64,000 bases of DNA. It comes from Allomuricauda ruestringensis DSM 13258. GTDB lineage: Bacteria > Bacteroidota > Bacteroidia > Flavobacteriales > Flavobacteriaceae. The stretch's first letter is position 1. Each line of letters starts with the position of its first letter. A model generated the notes under the pieces. The model searched no databases. It was not told where the DNA came from and saw only the letters and a program-made list of their open reading frames with translations. The stretch is taken from contig NC_015945.1 in assembly GCF_000224085.1 (NCBI RefSeq), positions 124,001 to 188,000 of the forward strand, given 5' to 3'. Of this stretch, positions 8,843 through 16,396 are shown one piece after another. A program made the position numbers and the translations under genes.

Positions 8843-9175
8843 TTATTTGTATTTATCAACCTTTTCTCCATCCTCATCCATATATTTTTGGATTTGGCGT
8901 TCTTCCCACTTTTTAAAGAAAGTGAATTTATGTCGAAGCACAATCAAAGTATGTACGAGCAAAATAACAGCCCAAATTAGGATATTAGCATTGATCCAAT
9001 CGTAGTAATAGGATTCCTTTGGAAATGTCTCTGGCAACAACGAGTTCAAAACTCCTGTCTTAAGCAGCACCAGAGTACCGTTTACGATAACAAATATGAT
9101 GATATGCCTATAATAGCCTTTGAGTTCCTGAACTCGTTTTTTAGCGGCCTCCCTGGCCATGTCTCTGTCTGTCAT
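8843..9175 (-). CDS. 2TM-domain protein (copy 4 of the array)
   Basis: The 110 residues contain an amphipathic helix AKKRVQELKGYYRH, transmembrane segments at about 24-44 and 63-83, and a cytoplasmic tail KKWEERQIQKYMDED nearly identical to that of the next gene upstream. The pattern of two helices bracketed by a basic amphipathic helix and a WEER-x-IQ tail is the signature of this local family. It is spaced four bases from the neighbouring copy, so co-translation is likely. Confidence 0.82.
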   Translation of the reverse strand: MTDRDMAREAAKKRVQELKGYYRHIIIFVIVNGTLVLLKTGVLNSLLPETFPKESYYYDWINANILIWAVILLVHTLIVLRHKFTFFKKWEERQIQKYMDEDGEKVDKYK

Positions 9176-9179
9176 CGTT

Positions 9180-9485
9180 TTATTTGTACTTGTTCATTTC
9201 CTCTTTGTCCTCATCCATATATTTTTGGATTTGACGCTCTTCCCAATCTTTACCCAACAAGGGGTTAAACCCAAAGGTTTTGGATGCATGGAACAACACT
9301 CCCAATCCCCAAGCTACCAATGTGATAAAATGTTCCCATTGCCAAAAACTATCTGATCTTAGGGAGATATTAATTAAAATAAAGGTGTTTATTACCACAT
9401 AAATGGCCAAGTGTATATAAAAGCCCTTAAGCTCCTCTACCCTTTTCTTGGCTTTATTGTATTTGTCCTTATTGATATTTTCCAT
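9180..9485 (-). CDS. 2TM-domain protein (copy 3 of the array)
   Basis: Starting at 9485 gives a 101-residue protein MENINKDKYNKAKKRVEELKGFY..., which matches the N-termini of its siblings. An ATG four codons earlier overlaps the stop of the preceding gene and is the alternative. Two transmembrane helices (about 24-43 and 54-73) are followed by KTFGFNPLLGKDWEERQIQKYMDEDKEE. The tail is almost the same as in copy 4, indicating a recent tandem duplication. Function is unknown. Confidence 0.82.
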   Translation of the reverse strand: MENINKDKYNKAKKRVEELKGFYIHLAIYVVINTFILINISLRSDSFWQWEHFITLVAWGLGVLFHASKTFGFNPLLGKDWEERQIQKYMDEDKEEMNKYK

Positions 9486-9487
9486 GA

Positions 9488-9790
9488 TTATTTCCATTTA
9501 TTATTCTGTTCTTCATCGCGCATAAGCTCCTCTATCTTGCGCTTTTCCCACTGTTTGCCAAAAAAAGGGTTCAGGTCAAAAGTTTTAATGGCATGAAAAA
9601 CAATACCGATACCCCAACCAAAAGCGGCCCACAAAAACCACATATAGCCAAAACCGGTGGTAAAATAATTGATTAGCGCCAATCCTGATATCACTAAAAC
9701 GTAGGAAGTCAGGTTTCCGTAAAACTTTTTAAGTTCATCCACGCGCTCCCTTGCCCGCATGTACTTGCTTTCTTTATCGGTATTTTCCAT
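9488..9790 (-). CDS. 2TM-domain protein (copy 2 of the array)
   Basis: I chose the start at 9790 because it gives MENTDKESKYMRARERVDELKKFY, aligned with the other copies. The longer start at 9832 adds a 14-residue stretch without counterpart. Two membrane helices (about 23-42 and 50-70) are followed by IKTFDLNPFFGKQWEKRKIEELMRDEEQ. It is flanked by copies 1 and 3 in the same orientation. Confidence 0.8.
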   Translation of the reverse strand: MENTDKESKYMRARERVDELKKFYGNLTSYVLVISGLALINYFTTGFGYMWFLWAAFGWGIGIVFHAIKTFDLNPFFGKQWEKRKIEELMRDEEQNNKWK

Positions 9791-9834
9791 TGTATTCGTA
9801 TTTGATGTGATGTTGCAGTTAAAAATACTCATTA

Positions 9835-10113
9835 TTAAAATTCTTTATCGTTCATAAGTTCCTGAATCTTACGCTCTTCCCATTCCTTTCCAAAGAGGAG
9901 GTTGTGACCATAAGCGGTTGTCCATTGACTCACAAGTCCCAATCCCCAACCAATAGCTGGAAAAATGGCCCAGGGTATATCGGTGGTTCTAAAGTTGATG
10001 TACACTAAAAATGGAATCACAATACAATAGGCAATTAGGCTATAGTAAAAAGATTTAATGTTCTCCACTCTTTCTTTTGCTCTGTTGTAGCGATGTTCGT
10101 CTGGTTTTTTCAT
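9835..10113 (-). CDS. 2TM-domain protein (copy 1, first of the array)
   Basis: The 92-residue protein begins MKKPDEHRYNRAKERVENIKSFYYSLIAYC and has two membrane helices with the short linker NFRTTDIPWAIFPAIGWGLG. The tail is LLFGKEWEERKIQELMNDKEF. Its sequence is especially close to the 2TM domain fused to the kinase at 10431, including the shared AYCIVIPFL and NFRTTD words, so kinase domain and array derive from one another. It heads its own transcription unit, preceded by a promoter with a LytTR-like box. Confidence 0.85.
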   Translation of the reverse strand: MKKPDEHRYNRAKERVENIKSFYYSLIAYCIVIPFLVYINFRTTDIPWAIFPAIGWGLGLVSQWTTAYGHNLLFGKEWEERKIQELMNDKEF

Positions 10114-10144
10114 GGTTGCTCGGTTTTTGTAATTGATTACACAT

Positions 10145-10198
10145 CAAAATTCGGTATAAGCAGGGCAGAAAAGAAAAGTGAATTCCCGAACTGTACAT
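10145..10198 (-). promoter_or_regulatory. Promoter of the 2TM array with LytTR-like box
   Basis: On the minus strand the box ATGTACAGTTCGG (10186-10198) lies exactly 33 nt upstream of GAATTTTG (10145-10152), a 7/8 match to the Bacteroidota -7 element TAnnTTTG. The same box with the same 33-nt gap precedes the TPR-kinase unit. ACAGTTCGG fits the general LytTR half-site pattern [TA][AC][CA]GTTN[AG][TG]. The start codon of the first 2TM gene is about 32 bases downstream of the -7 element. Confidence 0.6.
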
Positions 10199-10214
10199 TT
10201 ATTAGGATGAATTG

Positions 10215-10259
10215 TGGGTTTAGGGTTTTAAGGTTTGGGGTTTGGGGTTTGGGGTTTGG
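10215..10259 (+). repeat. GGGGTTT short tandem repeat
   Basis: Seven G-runs within 45 bases include three consecutive GGGGTTT units preceded by GGGTTTAGGG. The tract could fold as a G-quadruplex on the plus strand. It is non-coding, in the 317-bp gap between the kinase gene and the 2TM array. Confidence 0.75.
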
Positions 10260-10350
10260 TGAGCAAGTAAAAAGCTTTGATGAAAACAACACGTAATCAT
10301 TTCAATTGAACTTGATACTTGAACTTGAGCTTGGGCTTAGCTAACCAAAG

Positions 10351-10422
10351 GGTTCTCGACTGCTCCTTCGACTCCGCTCTGGATGACAGCTCGAACTAAC
10401 ACCCGACACCCGACACCCGACA
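10351..10422. repeat. Family C repeat words followed by a CACCCGA triplication
   Basis: The stretch contains degenerate versions of the CTCGACTGCGCTCGAA word seen elsewhere in the window, then three tandem CACCCGA units (10400-10422). The minus strand is therefore G-rich. The 317-bp gap 10114-10430 otherwise holds the array promoter and the GGGGTTT repeat; I see no gene in it. Confidence 0.55.
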
Positions 10423-10430
10423 TCTAAATT

Positions 10431-11759
10431 CTAAAAATCATCCTTATCCATAAACTCTCTGATCTTGCGCTCTTCCCAACGTCTTCCCCAAAGTGGGTTA
10501 TAGCCGAAGGCTTCCATCCCATGGGCAAGTACACCGAACCCCCAGCCGAATGTTGGAAAAAATGCCCAAAGAAAATCCGTTGTTCTAAAATTGAGCCACC
10601 ACAAAAAGGGAATCACAATACAATAGGCCATAAGGTTCCCGTAAAAGTCTTTAATTGCCTTTACCCGCTCTTTGGCTTTTACGTACCGTTTTTCTTCAAT
10701 ATAGCTCTCTTGGGTCTCCAATACGGTATATTTTTGGGTAAGCATGGGCAAAAACACACTAAAATCCGTCTGTGTTTTTTTAACGACCATTTCGCGGTCG
10801 GTTAAAATACGGTAGCGTTGCTTTATATTCTGCAATCCGACCCCGCTACTTTTTTTCACTACTTGTTTCTCCTGAAGGTTATTGCTGACAACCAACATGC
10901 CTTGTTGTTCAAATACTTTGATGTGCAACGGCCTTGATGAAGTGACCACATTATGTTTTACGGCATTTTCCAGCAATAGTTGTAGGGACAATGGCACAAT
11001 TTTAGCTTCAGGTTGGGAACAGCTGTCCGGAATATCGAAGATGATACTATCCTCAAAACGCATTTTTAGAAGTCTTACATAGGTTCTGGCAAATTTCAGT
11101 TCTTCATCCACGGTAACCAAGTCCTTATTTTTCTGCTCCAGCACATACCTATAAACTTTGGACAGTGATGTTGTAAAGTTTTGGGCTTGATGTGGGTCTT
11201 CATCTATCAAACTTGTTAAAACATTGAGACTGTTGAACAAAAAATGGGGGTCTAACTGGTTTTTTAAAGCGTCGAAACGGGCAGATGCCGATCCTGCTAT
11301 GATCTTCTGCTCTTTTACCTGCTTCTCTTTGTAATATTTGTAGTAATAAGCGGCATAGAACAAAACTGCCACTGCCATGGAAATCAAAAAAGAACTCACG
11401 TAGTATTCTGTACGTTCCTCAGCTAAAAACTGCTCTATCGGTGTTTTGTACACCAATACCATTAAAACAAATCTGGAGATAATTATCCCTATAATGGAAG
11501 CTATTATATTCGCAAATAGACCATAGGCAATATACTTTTTAGTGAACAGTTCCTTATCGTACTTGCGCATTAAAGCAATAAGACAAGCAGCATTGAGCAG
11601 ATAAATAATCACAGAGAAAATCATGTTCTCCCAAAACTCTGTCCAGAGTTGTTGATAGGTAAGTTCCCATCCCTTAACAAAGAAAATAATGAGGAAAACC
11701 ATAAAAATAGCTATCCCCACTAAAAATGCCCTTACAAGTTCCCTTATTAAGAGTTTCAT
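10431..11759 (-). CDS. LytS/YehU-type sensor histidine kinase fused to a C-terminal 2TM domain
   Basis: The 442-residue protein has four membrane helices (about 10-28, 46-64, 78-104, 121-139) and then the His_kinase domain with phospho-acceptor His172 in LDPHFLFNSLN. An ATPase domain follows with the N-box ENAVKHN (about 264-270) and GVGLQNIKQRY (306-316). After about residue 355 a complete 2TM domain is appended (VKAKERVKAIKDFYGNLMAYC... WEERKIREFMDKDDF). The ordinary family ends before this, so the extra domain is a fusion with the same module that is encoded five times downstream. It follows the TPR gene by six bases and should phosphorylate the LytTR regulator at 7757-8512. Confidence 0.93.
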   Translation of the reverse strand: MKLLIRELVRAFLVGIAIFMVFLIIFFVKGWELTYQQLWTEFWENMIFSVIIYLLNAACLIALMRKYDKELFTKKYIAYGLFANIIASIIGIIISRFVLMVLVYKTPIEQFLAEERTEYYVSSFLISMAVAVLFYAAYYYKYYKEKQVKEQKIIAGSASARFDALKNQLDPHFLFNSLNVLTSLIDEDPHQAQNFTTSLSKVYRYVLEQKNKDLVTVDEELKFARTYVRLLKMRFEDSIIFDIPDSCSQPEAKIVPLSLQLLLENAVKHNVVTSSRPLHIKVFEQQGMLVVSNNLQEKQVVKKSSGVGLQNIKQRYRILTDREMVVKKTQTDFSVFLPMLTQKYTVLETQESYIEEKRYVKAKERVKAIKDFYGNLMAYCIVIPFLWWLNFRTTDFLWAFFPTFGWGFGVLAHGMEAFGYNPLWGRRWEERKIREFMDKDDF

Positions 11760-11765
11760 CCTTTT

Positions 11766-12389
11766 CTATTTACCACAGTTCGCCAAAACCTCTTTTGCTC
11801 TTTCTTCTCCCCAAGTAGGGTAAAATGGTGTTTCGGATTTAAAGGTAGCAAAAAGTTCCAAGGCTCTTTCCACATCTTTACAATAGGGTGTGGTGTCCTT
11901 GCCAAAGTATTTTGCCGATCCCATATCCCACTCTGCCTTGGAGAGGATAACCCGGGGGTTGTTTGGGGCCAGTTCCATTGCTTTTTGATAGAGTTGTGCA
12001 TTTTTTTGTGACAGGGTCATCCCATAAGTGGCACCATCAAAGGCAATCCAAGCTGTATTGATAAGTGCTTCTTGAATCAATATCTCAGGATTATTTGGTG
12101 AAATAGCTTTGGCCACATCGATGAATTCTTTGGCCTTTTCGAGCTGTTTACTCAGTTTTTCTTCATTCTTTTCCCCAAATGAGATTATCGTGTTTATTTG
12201 AGAAACATAATAATACGGCAACCACTTGTCCGGTTCCGCAGTTGCTATTCGTTCAAAAAGGTTTGATGCTTCCACCATTTTTTGGTTTTGCCATAATTCA
12301 AATGCCTTTTCCATTCCTTTGGAATAGCGGTCTTGTGCGTTGACAAAGGTGGCTCCCATTAATAACATTGATAAAATCAGATTTTTCAT
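11766..12389 (-). CDS. Exported TPR protein heading the two-component unit
   Basis: The 207-residue protein starts with a Sec signal peptide (MKNLILSMLLMGATFVNAQ). TPR-like helices follow, for example MVEASNLFERIATAEPDKWLPYYY and ELAPNNPRVILSKAEWDMG. There is no lipobox, so it is probably soluble in the periplasm. It is directly followed by the kinase gene, so it could be a sensory partner or an output of the system. Its leader carries a 55-nt element also found before a DUF2807 gene at 31416. Confidence 0.82.
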   Translation of the reverse strand: MKNLILSMLLMGATFVNAQDRYSKGMEKAFELWQNQKMVEASNLFERIATAEPDKWLPYYYVSQINTIISFGEKNEEKLSKQLEKAKEFIDVAKAISPNNPEILIQEALINTAWIAFDGATYGMTLSQKNAQLYQKAMELAPNNPRVILSKAEWDMGSAKYFGKDTTPYCKDVERALELFATFKSETPFYPTWGEERAKEVLANCGK

Positions 12390-12444
12390 GACTGTCGTTT
12401 TTTTATGCTCAGCTTGACTGAGTATCTCTCAGCTTGACTGTGCA
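12390..12444 (-). promoter_or_regulatory. 55-nt leader element, copy 1 (5' UTR of the TPR gene)
   Basis: The 55 bases directly before the ATG match 31361-31415 at 51 of 55 positions, in the same orientation to the gene and flush with the start codon in both cases. The element holds two near-identical CAGTCAAGCTGAG units 20 nt apart. The central CTCAG can pair either with the upstream CTGAG (loop AGATA) or with the downstream CTGAG (loop TCAAG), so two exclusive hairpins are possible. Confidence 0.65.
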
Positions 12445-12460
12445 TCGGTTATTGATGCCA

Positions 12461-12514
12461 CAAAAATGAATCAGGAACCACAACTTTAAAAAGAAGGATT
12501 ACCGAACTGTACAT
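12461..12514 (-). promoter_or_regulatory. Promoter of the TPR-kinase unit with LytTR-like box
   Basis: On the minus strand ATGTACAGTTCGG (12502-12514) is 33 nt upstream of CATTTTTG (12461-12468, 7/8 to TAnnTTTG), the same geometry as at 10145-10198. There is no good -33 TTG at usual spacing, as expected for an activator-dependent promoter. Transcription would start near 12455 and include the 55-nt leader. Confidence 0.6.
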
Positions 12515-12563
12515 ATTTGGGGATGGACTGTAATGCGCTTATGCTTTAAAAAACCCGTTGAAT

Positions 12564-12583
12564 CCCTCATTGAGGGTTTTATT
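12564..12583 (+). terminator. Isolated terminator-like hairpin between divergent genes
   Basis: CCCTC-ATT-GAGGG is followed by TTTTATT on the plus strand. It stands between two divergent genes where no known plus-strand transcript ends, so it may close a short unannotated RNA or attenuate the PaiB message. The 310-bp gap 12390-12699 otherwise holds the leader, the LytTR-like promoter and the paiB promoter. Confidence 0.3.
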
Positions 12584-12640
12584 CGCCGACGCTCTACATC
12601 GAAATGAGTTGATCTTTTTTCGTTTGAATACCTCGTGGGC

Positions 12641-12673
12641 TTGCTCTTAGGTAGTTGATTATTTGTACTTTAG
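12641..12673 (+). promoter_or_regulatory. Candidate promoter of the PaiB-like gene
   Basis: TTG at 12641 and TACTTTAG at 12666-12673 (7/8 to TAnnTTTG) are separated by 22 bases, within the Bacteroidota range. The resulting transcript start near 12680 supports the ATG at 12700 and excludes the farther upstream ATG at 12655. Confidence 0.45.
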
Positions 12674-12699
12674 CAAACGGTTTAAAATTGATGCAATCC

Positions 12700-13311
12700 A
12701 TGTACATTCCTCCCCATTACAACAATCAAAACATTGAAGAAATCAAAGATTTTCTGGTAAACAACAGCTTTGCCATCTTAATCAATATTGTTGACAATAA
12801 ACCATGGGGCACCCATATTCCTTTGGAACTGGAAACCGACGAAAACGGGAACGATATTTTGGTGGGCCACATTGCCAAAGCCAATCCTCAATGGAAAAAT
12901 TTTACAGACGAAACAGAAGTTCTGTGCATTTTTAATGGTCCGCATGCCTATGTTTCATCTTCTTGGTATAAAGAGGAAGAAGTACCTACTTGGAACTATA
13001 TAGCGGTACATGTGTATGGGAACTTAAAGGTTTTGACCGAAGAAGAGACCATGCAATCCATGCACAGATTGGTGGACAAGTATGAGAAAGCTTCAAAAAA
13101 TCCGATTTCCCTTAAAAACTTATCCTCAAAAACCTTGCGCCAAGTAAAAGGAGTGGTGGGTTTTAAAGTGCAGGTATCGGATATCCAGGCTACTTACAAA
13201 CTATCCCAGACCCAAGCCAATGACCACCATAAAATAATATCTGAACTTGAGGGACGTCCAGACCCAGGAAGTCAAGGTATTGCTCAGCACATGAAAGGTA
13301 AAGCCACTTAG
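12700..13311 (+). CDS. PaiB-like FMN-binding protein
   Basis: From the start at 12700 the protein has 203 residues. It begins MYIPPHY, the usual PaiB N-terminus. The split-barrel flavin-reductase-like fold is indicated by FAILINIVDNKPWGTHIPLEL, VGHIAKANPQW, FNGPHAYVSSSWY and VPTWNYIAVHVYG, all conserved in PaiB. In Bacillus PaiB is described as a negative regulator of sporulation and protease genes; in Bacteroidota the role is more likely flavin- or heme-related and is unproven. It is convergent with the PorP-SPOR gene, three bases apart. Confidence 0.88.
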   Translation: MYIPPHYNNQNIEEIKDFLVNNSFAILINIVDNKPWGTHIPLELETDENGNDILVGHIAKANPQWKNFTDETEVLCIFNGPHAYVSSSWYKEEEVPTWNYIAVHVYGNLKVLTEEETMQSMHRLVDKYEKASKNPISLKNLSSKTLRQVKGVVGFKVQVSDIQATYKLSQTQANDHHKIISELEGRPDPGSQGIAQHMKGKAT

Positions 13312-13314
13312 CGG

Positions 13315-15102
13315 CTATTCTATATCTTGAAAATTGGTATCTGCCCAATTGGAATACTTTGGATTCTCAACATGCATGATCCAAATTTCGTCTTGGTACT
13401 TACCCCTCATCATTGATTGATAGGCAGCATGGGCCATTTCGCTATCTTCATATTTTGCCAGGTAAACATAATTGAGACCGTTATCCGGATTCTTGAAGTA
13501 TTGTGCCTGCAATCCCTTGCTTTTCAATTCTTTCATAAAGTTTTTTAGGTAGGTCTCATTTTTAAAAACGTTGGCCACAATATAGTGTCCTTTCCCTACC
13601 CCATCAAGGTCAATATATTTTTCAATGGGCTTAAACGCTCCTCCATGAAAAGAACCCTCACTTTTCTTATTGGATTGTTTAGTGACGGATTTGGAGTTAT
13701 CTGCAAGAGCCTGCGCAGTCGAAGTTTCAATTTCATTGTAAACGGAGTTCAAATCCTTGTTGTCCGCCAAGTACAGTTTTTGGGCTTTGGTCTCAATATC
13801 GGGAATCTCATCTCCGTTGTGCCTTTTCACAATTCGCATAACCATCTCGAAACGTTTTTCCATTTCCTGTTCCCTACTCTGTTTCATGGAATCTATTTTG
13901 TAAAGGAGGTCGTCAATTACAGCGTAACTATCTTCTTGCTGCTCCTGCAATTGCGCAATACGCTCCTCCCAATAGGCCCTGTCCTCTTTATTGGAAGGGT
14001 GCAAAGTGGTTTCTTCATCCAATTTACCATTTTGCTTTGCCTTTGCGGCTTCATCACTTGTTTCAGCGACAGCCGTGTTTTCAATCGCTTTTTTTATTTC
14101 ATCATCATTGGAAACAAATGTGTTTTTGGAAAGATTGGGGACAAAAGAGTAAGCAATTGAAATTTCGTGGGTTACACCAAGATTGGCAATGCTACTGTTC
14201 AAGCTTTTTTCAAAATTATAACCAAAGGACAATCGTTGGTTTAAATTGAATCCAGTACCGGCTGACGCACCATAAAACTGGTCGTAACCACCCTGAATCC
14301 AACCTAGTTTGGGAAGGTCCAAAATGATCCCTCCTCCAAAAATAGGGTCTTCGCCCCCTTCAAATCGTGCTCGTGCCAAGGGCATTAATCTCCCATCTTC
14401 AAAAATACCTCTTCCATTTTCCAACTCGTTAACAAACTGTACGTGACCAGAAAAAGTTTTTTGGTTTAGGTTGGTCAGGGATTTTCCTGACTTTAAATTA
14501 TAATCCACCAAATTTTGAGCGAACACGCCAAAGTCGAATTTGCCCAAACTAAGGTTAAGTCCCGGTTGAAATGAAATGATGGAGCTTTCATCTGCCTCGC
14601 TCAATAGCGGATCTTCCTGTAGGGCTACGGCTCTATTGGGATCATAACTGCTTACATAATAAGGGATGTTTACCCCAAAGGTTAAACTACTCTCTTCTCC
14701 CAACTGGATACCGTGGGAGTAATTGGCCATTACCCCTAGGTTGGATATTACCCCTTCACTTTGGTTGTAGAGACTGAAACCTAGCCCTACCATGTCGTTT
14801 AACTGACCGCTATAACTCAAAAAGTAATTTTGGCGGTTGTTGTCGAAATCAGCACTTTGGCTCCGATGAAAGAAGTTTACGTACGATTTGTCCTCACGTA
14901 TCGATGAAAAGGTAGGGTTGATCAAAAAGCGGTTGAACTTCAACAAATTTTGAAATGGTACATCGTAACTTACATAGGGATTGTTTCCTTCTTGGGCCTG
15001 TAACGGGAAACCCAGAAAAACAAAAATCAATAACGCATAAACATAGCGTTCAAATTGGGGCGGAAATGTGATTTGGGGGAACGGGGGTAGTTTTATCTCC
15101 AT
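13315..15102 (-). CDS. PorP/SprF-type outer membrane protein with C-terminal SPOR domain
   Basis: The 595-residue protein starts with an N-terminal export signal whose hydrophobic core is YALLIFVFLGFPLQAQ. Residues about 40-330 form a PorP/SprF beta-barrel (NPYVSYDVPFQNLLKFNRFLINPTF, SQSADFDNNRQNYFLSYSGQL, and the pattern of the type IX secretion partner family). A long charged linker (about 335-480) follows, then a SPOR-like domain (about 500-585: GKGHYIVANVFKNETYLKNFMKELK). SPOR domains bind denuded glycan strands of peptidoglycan, so the protein may tie the outer membrane barrel to the wall. SprF genes often accompany a large adhesin; no such gene is adjacent. Confidence 0.8.
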   Translation of the reverse strand: MEIKLPPFPQITFPPQFERYVYALLIFVFLGFPLQAQEGNNPYVSYDVPFQNLLKFNRFLINPTFSSIREDKSYVNFFHRSQSADFDNNRQNYFLSYSGQLNDMVGLGFSLYNQSEGVISNLGVMANYSHGIQLGEESSLTFGVNIPYYVSSYDPNRAVALQEDPLLSEADESSIISFQPGLNLSLGKFDFGVFAQNLVDYNLKSGKSLTNLNQKTFSGHVQFVNELENGRGIFEDGRLMPLARARFEGGEDPIFGGGIILDLPKLGWIQGGYDQFYGASAGTGFNLNQRLSFGYNFEKSLNSSIANLGVTHEISIAYSFVPNLSKNTFVSNDDEIKKAIENTAVAETSDEAAKAKQNGKLDEETTLHPSNKEDRAYWEERIAQLQEQQEDSYAVIDDLLYKIDSMKQSREQEMEKRFEMVMRIVKRHNGDEIPDIETKAQKLYLADNKDLNSVYNEIETSTAQALADNSKSVTKQSNKKSEGSFHGGAFKPIEKYIDLDGVGKGHYIVANVFKNETYLKNFMKELKSKGLQAQYFKNPDNGLNYVYLAKYEDSEMAHAAYQSMMRGKYQDEIWIMHVENPKYSNWADTNFQDIE

Positions 15103-15339
15103 AGCCGATTGGAATTTGTAGGTTAATTTCCTGATTGGGTCAGGCTAATATGTTTTTAATGTTGTCATTCAGCAAGATTTGGGAGCTTGTAAGAATTTTA
15201 TGACTAATTCAACGTAAATCTACATATTTTATCGCCCAACAGGTAATTTTTTCGTTGAACGGTCTATTGAATTGATAGATAAGCAGTTTGAATTCATAAA
15301 AATTGAATTTCAGTTTATAAAATGTTCTGGGATTAAATT

Positions 15340-15347
15340 TATTTTTG
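15340..15347 (+). promoter_or_regulatory. -7 promoter element of the GNAT gene
   Basis: TATTTTTG matches TAnnTTTG at all eight positions. Its position overlaps the ATG at 15345, which argues that translation begins at the next ATG (15375). The -33 element is weak (TTT). Apart from this promoter the gap 15103-15374 shows nothing. Confidence 0.5.
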
Positions 15348-15374
15348 ACAATAGAATTCAAAATATCCCTCAAC

Positions 15375-15854
15375 ATGGATGCGTCTTTTACCATTGTCCC
15401 TTATTCTGATACTTATAAAGATGCTTTTAGGAGCCTGAACGAGGAATGGATTACCAAATATTTTCAGATTGAGGAAATGGACCGTGTTGCGCTCCACCAT
15501 CCCAAAGAATATATTTTGGACAAAGGCGGGTATATTGCGGTTGCTTTAATAAATAGGGAACCAGTGGGGGTTTGTGCTTTAATTCCCTGCCAATATGATG
15601 GTTATGATTTTGAACTTTCTAAAATGGGCGTCTCCCCAAAAGCGCAAGGCAAAGGTATAGGCAAATTGTTGGGGCAGCACATTATTGATAAAGCCAAACA
15701 GTTGGGAGCCCAAAGAATATTTTTGGAGAGCAATCGAAAATTGGCCCCGGCCCTATCGCTTTACAAAAAGTTAGGTTTTAAGGAAATGACCAAAATTTCG
15801 TCACCCTATGCCCGTAGCGATATTCAAATGGAACTAACAATATACACTGCATAA
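15375..15854 (+). CDS. GNAT-family N-acetyltransferase
   Basis: The 159-residue protein (start at MDASFTIVPYS) has the GNAT fold. The acetyl-CoA pyrophosphate-binding loop is VSPKAQGKGIGKLLGQHIIDKAKQLG (motif A, Q/RxxGxG/A form), preceded by LSKMGV and followed by the ALSLYKKLGFKEM C-terminal motif. The substrate cannot be told from sequence. It sits alone; the next gene, DoxX, is about 120 bases downstream on the same strand. Confidence 0.9.
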   Translation: MDASFTIVPYSDTYKDAFRSLNEEWITKYFQIEEMDRVALHHPKEYILDKGGYIAVALINREPVGVCALIPCQYDGYDFELSKMGVSPKAQGKGIGKLLGQHIIDKAKQLGAQRIFLESNRKLAPALSLYKKLGFKEMTKISSPYARSDIQMELTIYTA

Positions 15855-15972
15855 TACTGCCCATGCTAGGTTTGTACCATTCTTACAATTTTATAAAGTT
15901 TTAAACGATCGCCTATTTACTATATCGTTAAAAATGAGTATCTTATAGTTTCAAACCTTAAACCTCATTGTC

Positions 15973-16395
15973 ATGGGTCTAATAAAATCGCTCAATAAAT
16001 GGGCAAATGCCCGTACGTATCTCCTCTTGGACTTGATCAGAATTATGCTTGGTATCATCTTTTTTGTCAAGGGAATCGAATTTATGACCAATTTCACAGA
16101 AATGGAGCGAATGGCGCGTCCTTTTGAAGGGGTGCCAGGAGGCATGTTTATTCTGCATTATATAGCTCCTGCTCATTTTGTTGGTGGTATTCTTATAGTT
16201 GTAGGGTTGCTAACTAGATGGGCCTGCATTGCACAGCTCCCCATACTTTTTGGTGCCGTTCTTACTAATTTTTTGGGCGAAATGGACACCAACAACCTTA
16301 TGTTGGCTACCGTTGTTTTATTATCTACCCTCTTCTTTATTGTTTATGGTTCTGGGAAACATTCTGTGGATTATTACCTTAAAATGCAGCAATAA
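15973..16395 (+). CDS. DoxX-family inner membrane protein
   Basis: The 140-residue protein has four membrane helices with the DoxX hallmarks: LLLDLIRIMLGIIFFVKGIEF, HYIAPAHFVGGILIVVGLLTRWAC, and a C-terminal helix LATVVLLSTLFFIVYGSGKHSVD. DoxX-like proteins have been linked to thiol or quinone redox in various bacteria, with no defined activity for this subgroup. The stop is two bases from the stop of the convergent TonB receptor. Confidence 0.85.
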   Translation: MGLIKSLNKWANARTYLLLDLIRIMLGIIFFVKGIEFMTNFTEMERMARPFEGVPGGMFILHYIAPAHFVGGILIVVGLLTRWACIAQLPILFGAVLTNFLGEMDTNNLMLATVVLLSTLFFIVYGSGKHSVDYYLKMQQ

Positions 16396-16396
16396 C

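Noticed and set aside
10215..10259. GGGGTTT tract as CRISPR-like or telomere-like array
   Set aside because: Unit length is 7 bases without spacers and only a few copies exist; it is a simple sequence repeat in a circular-chromosome type context.
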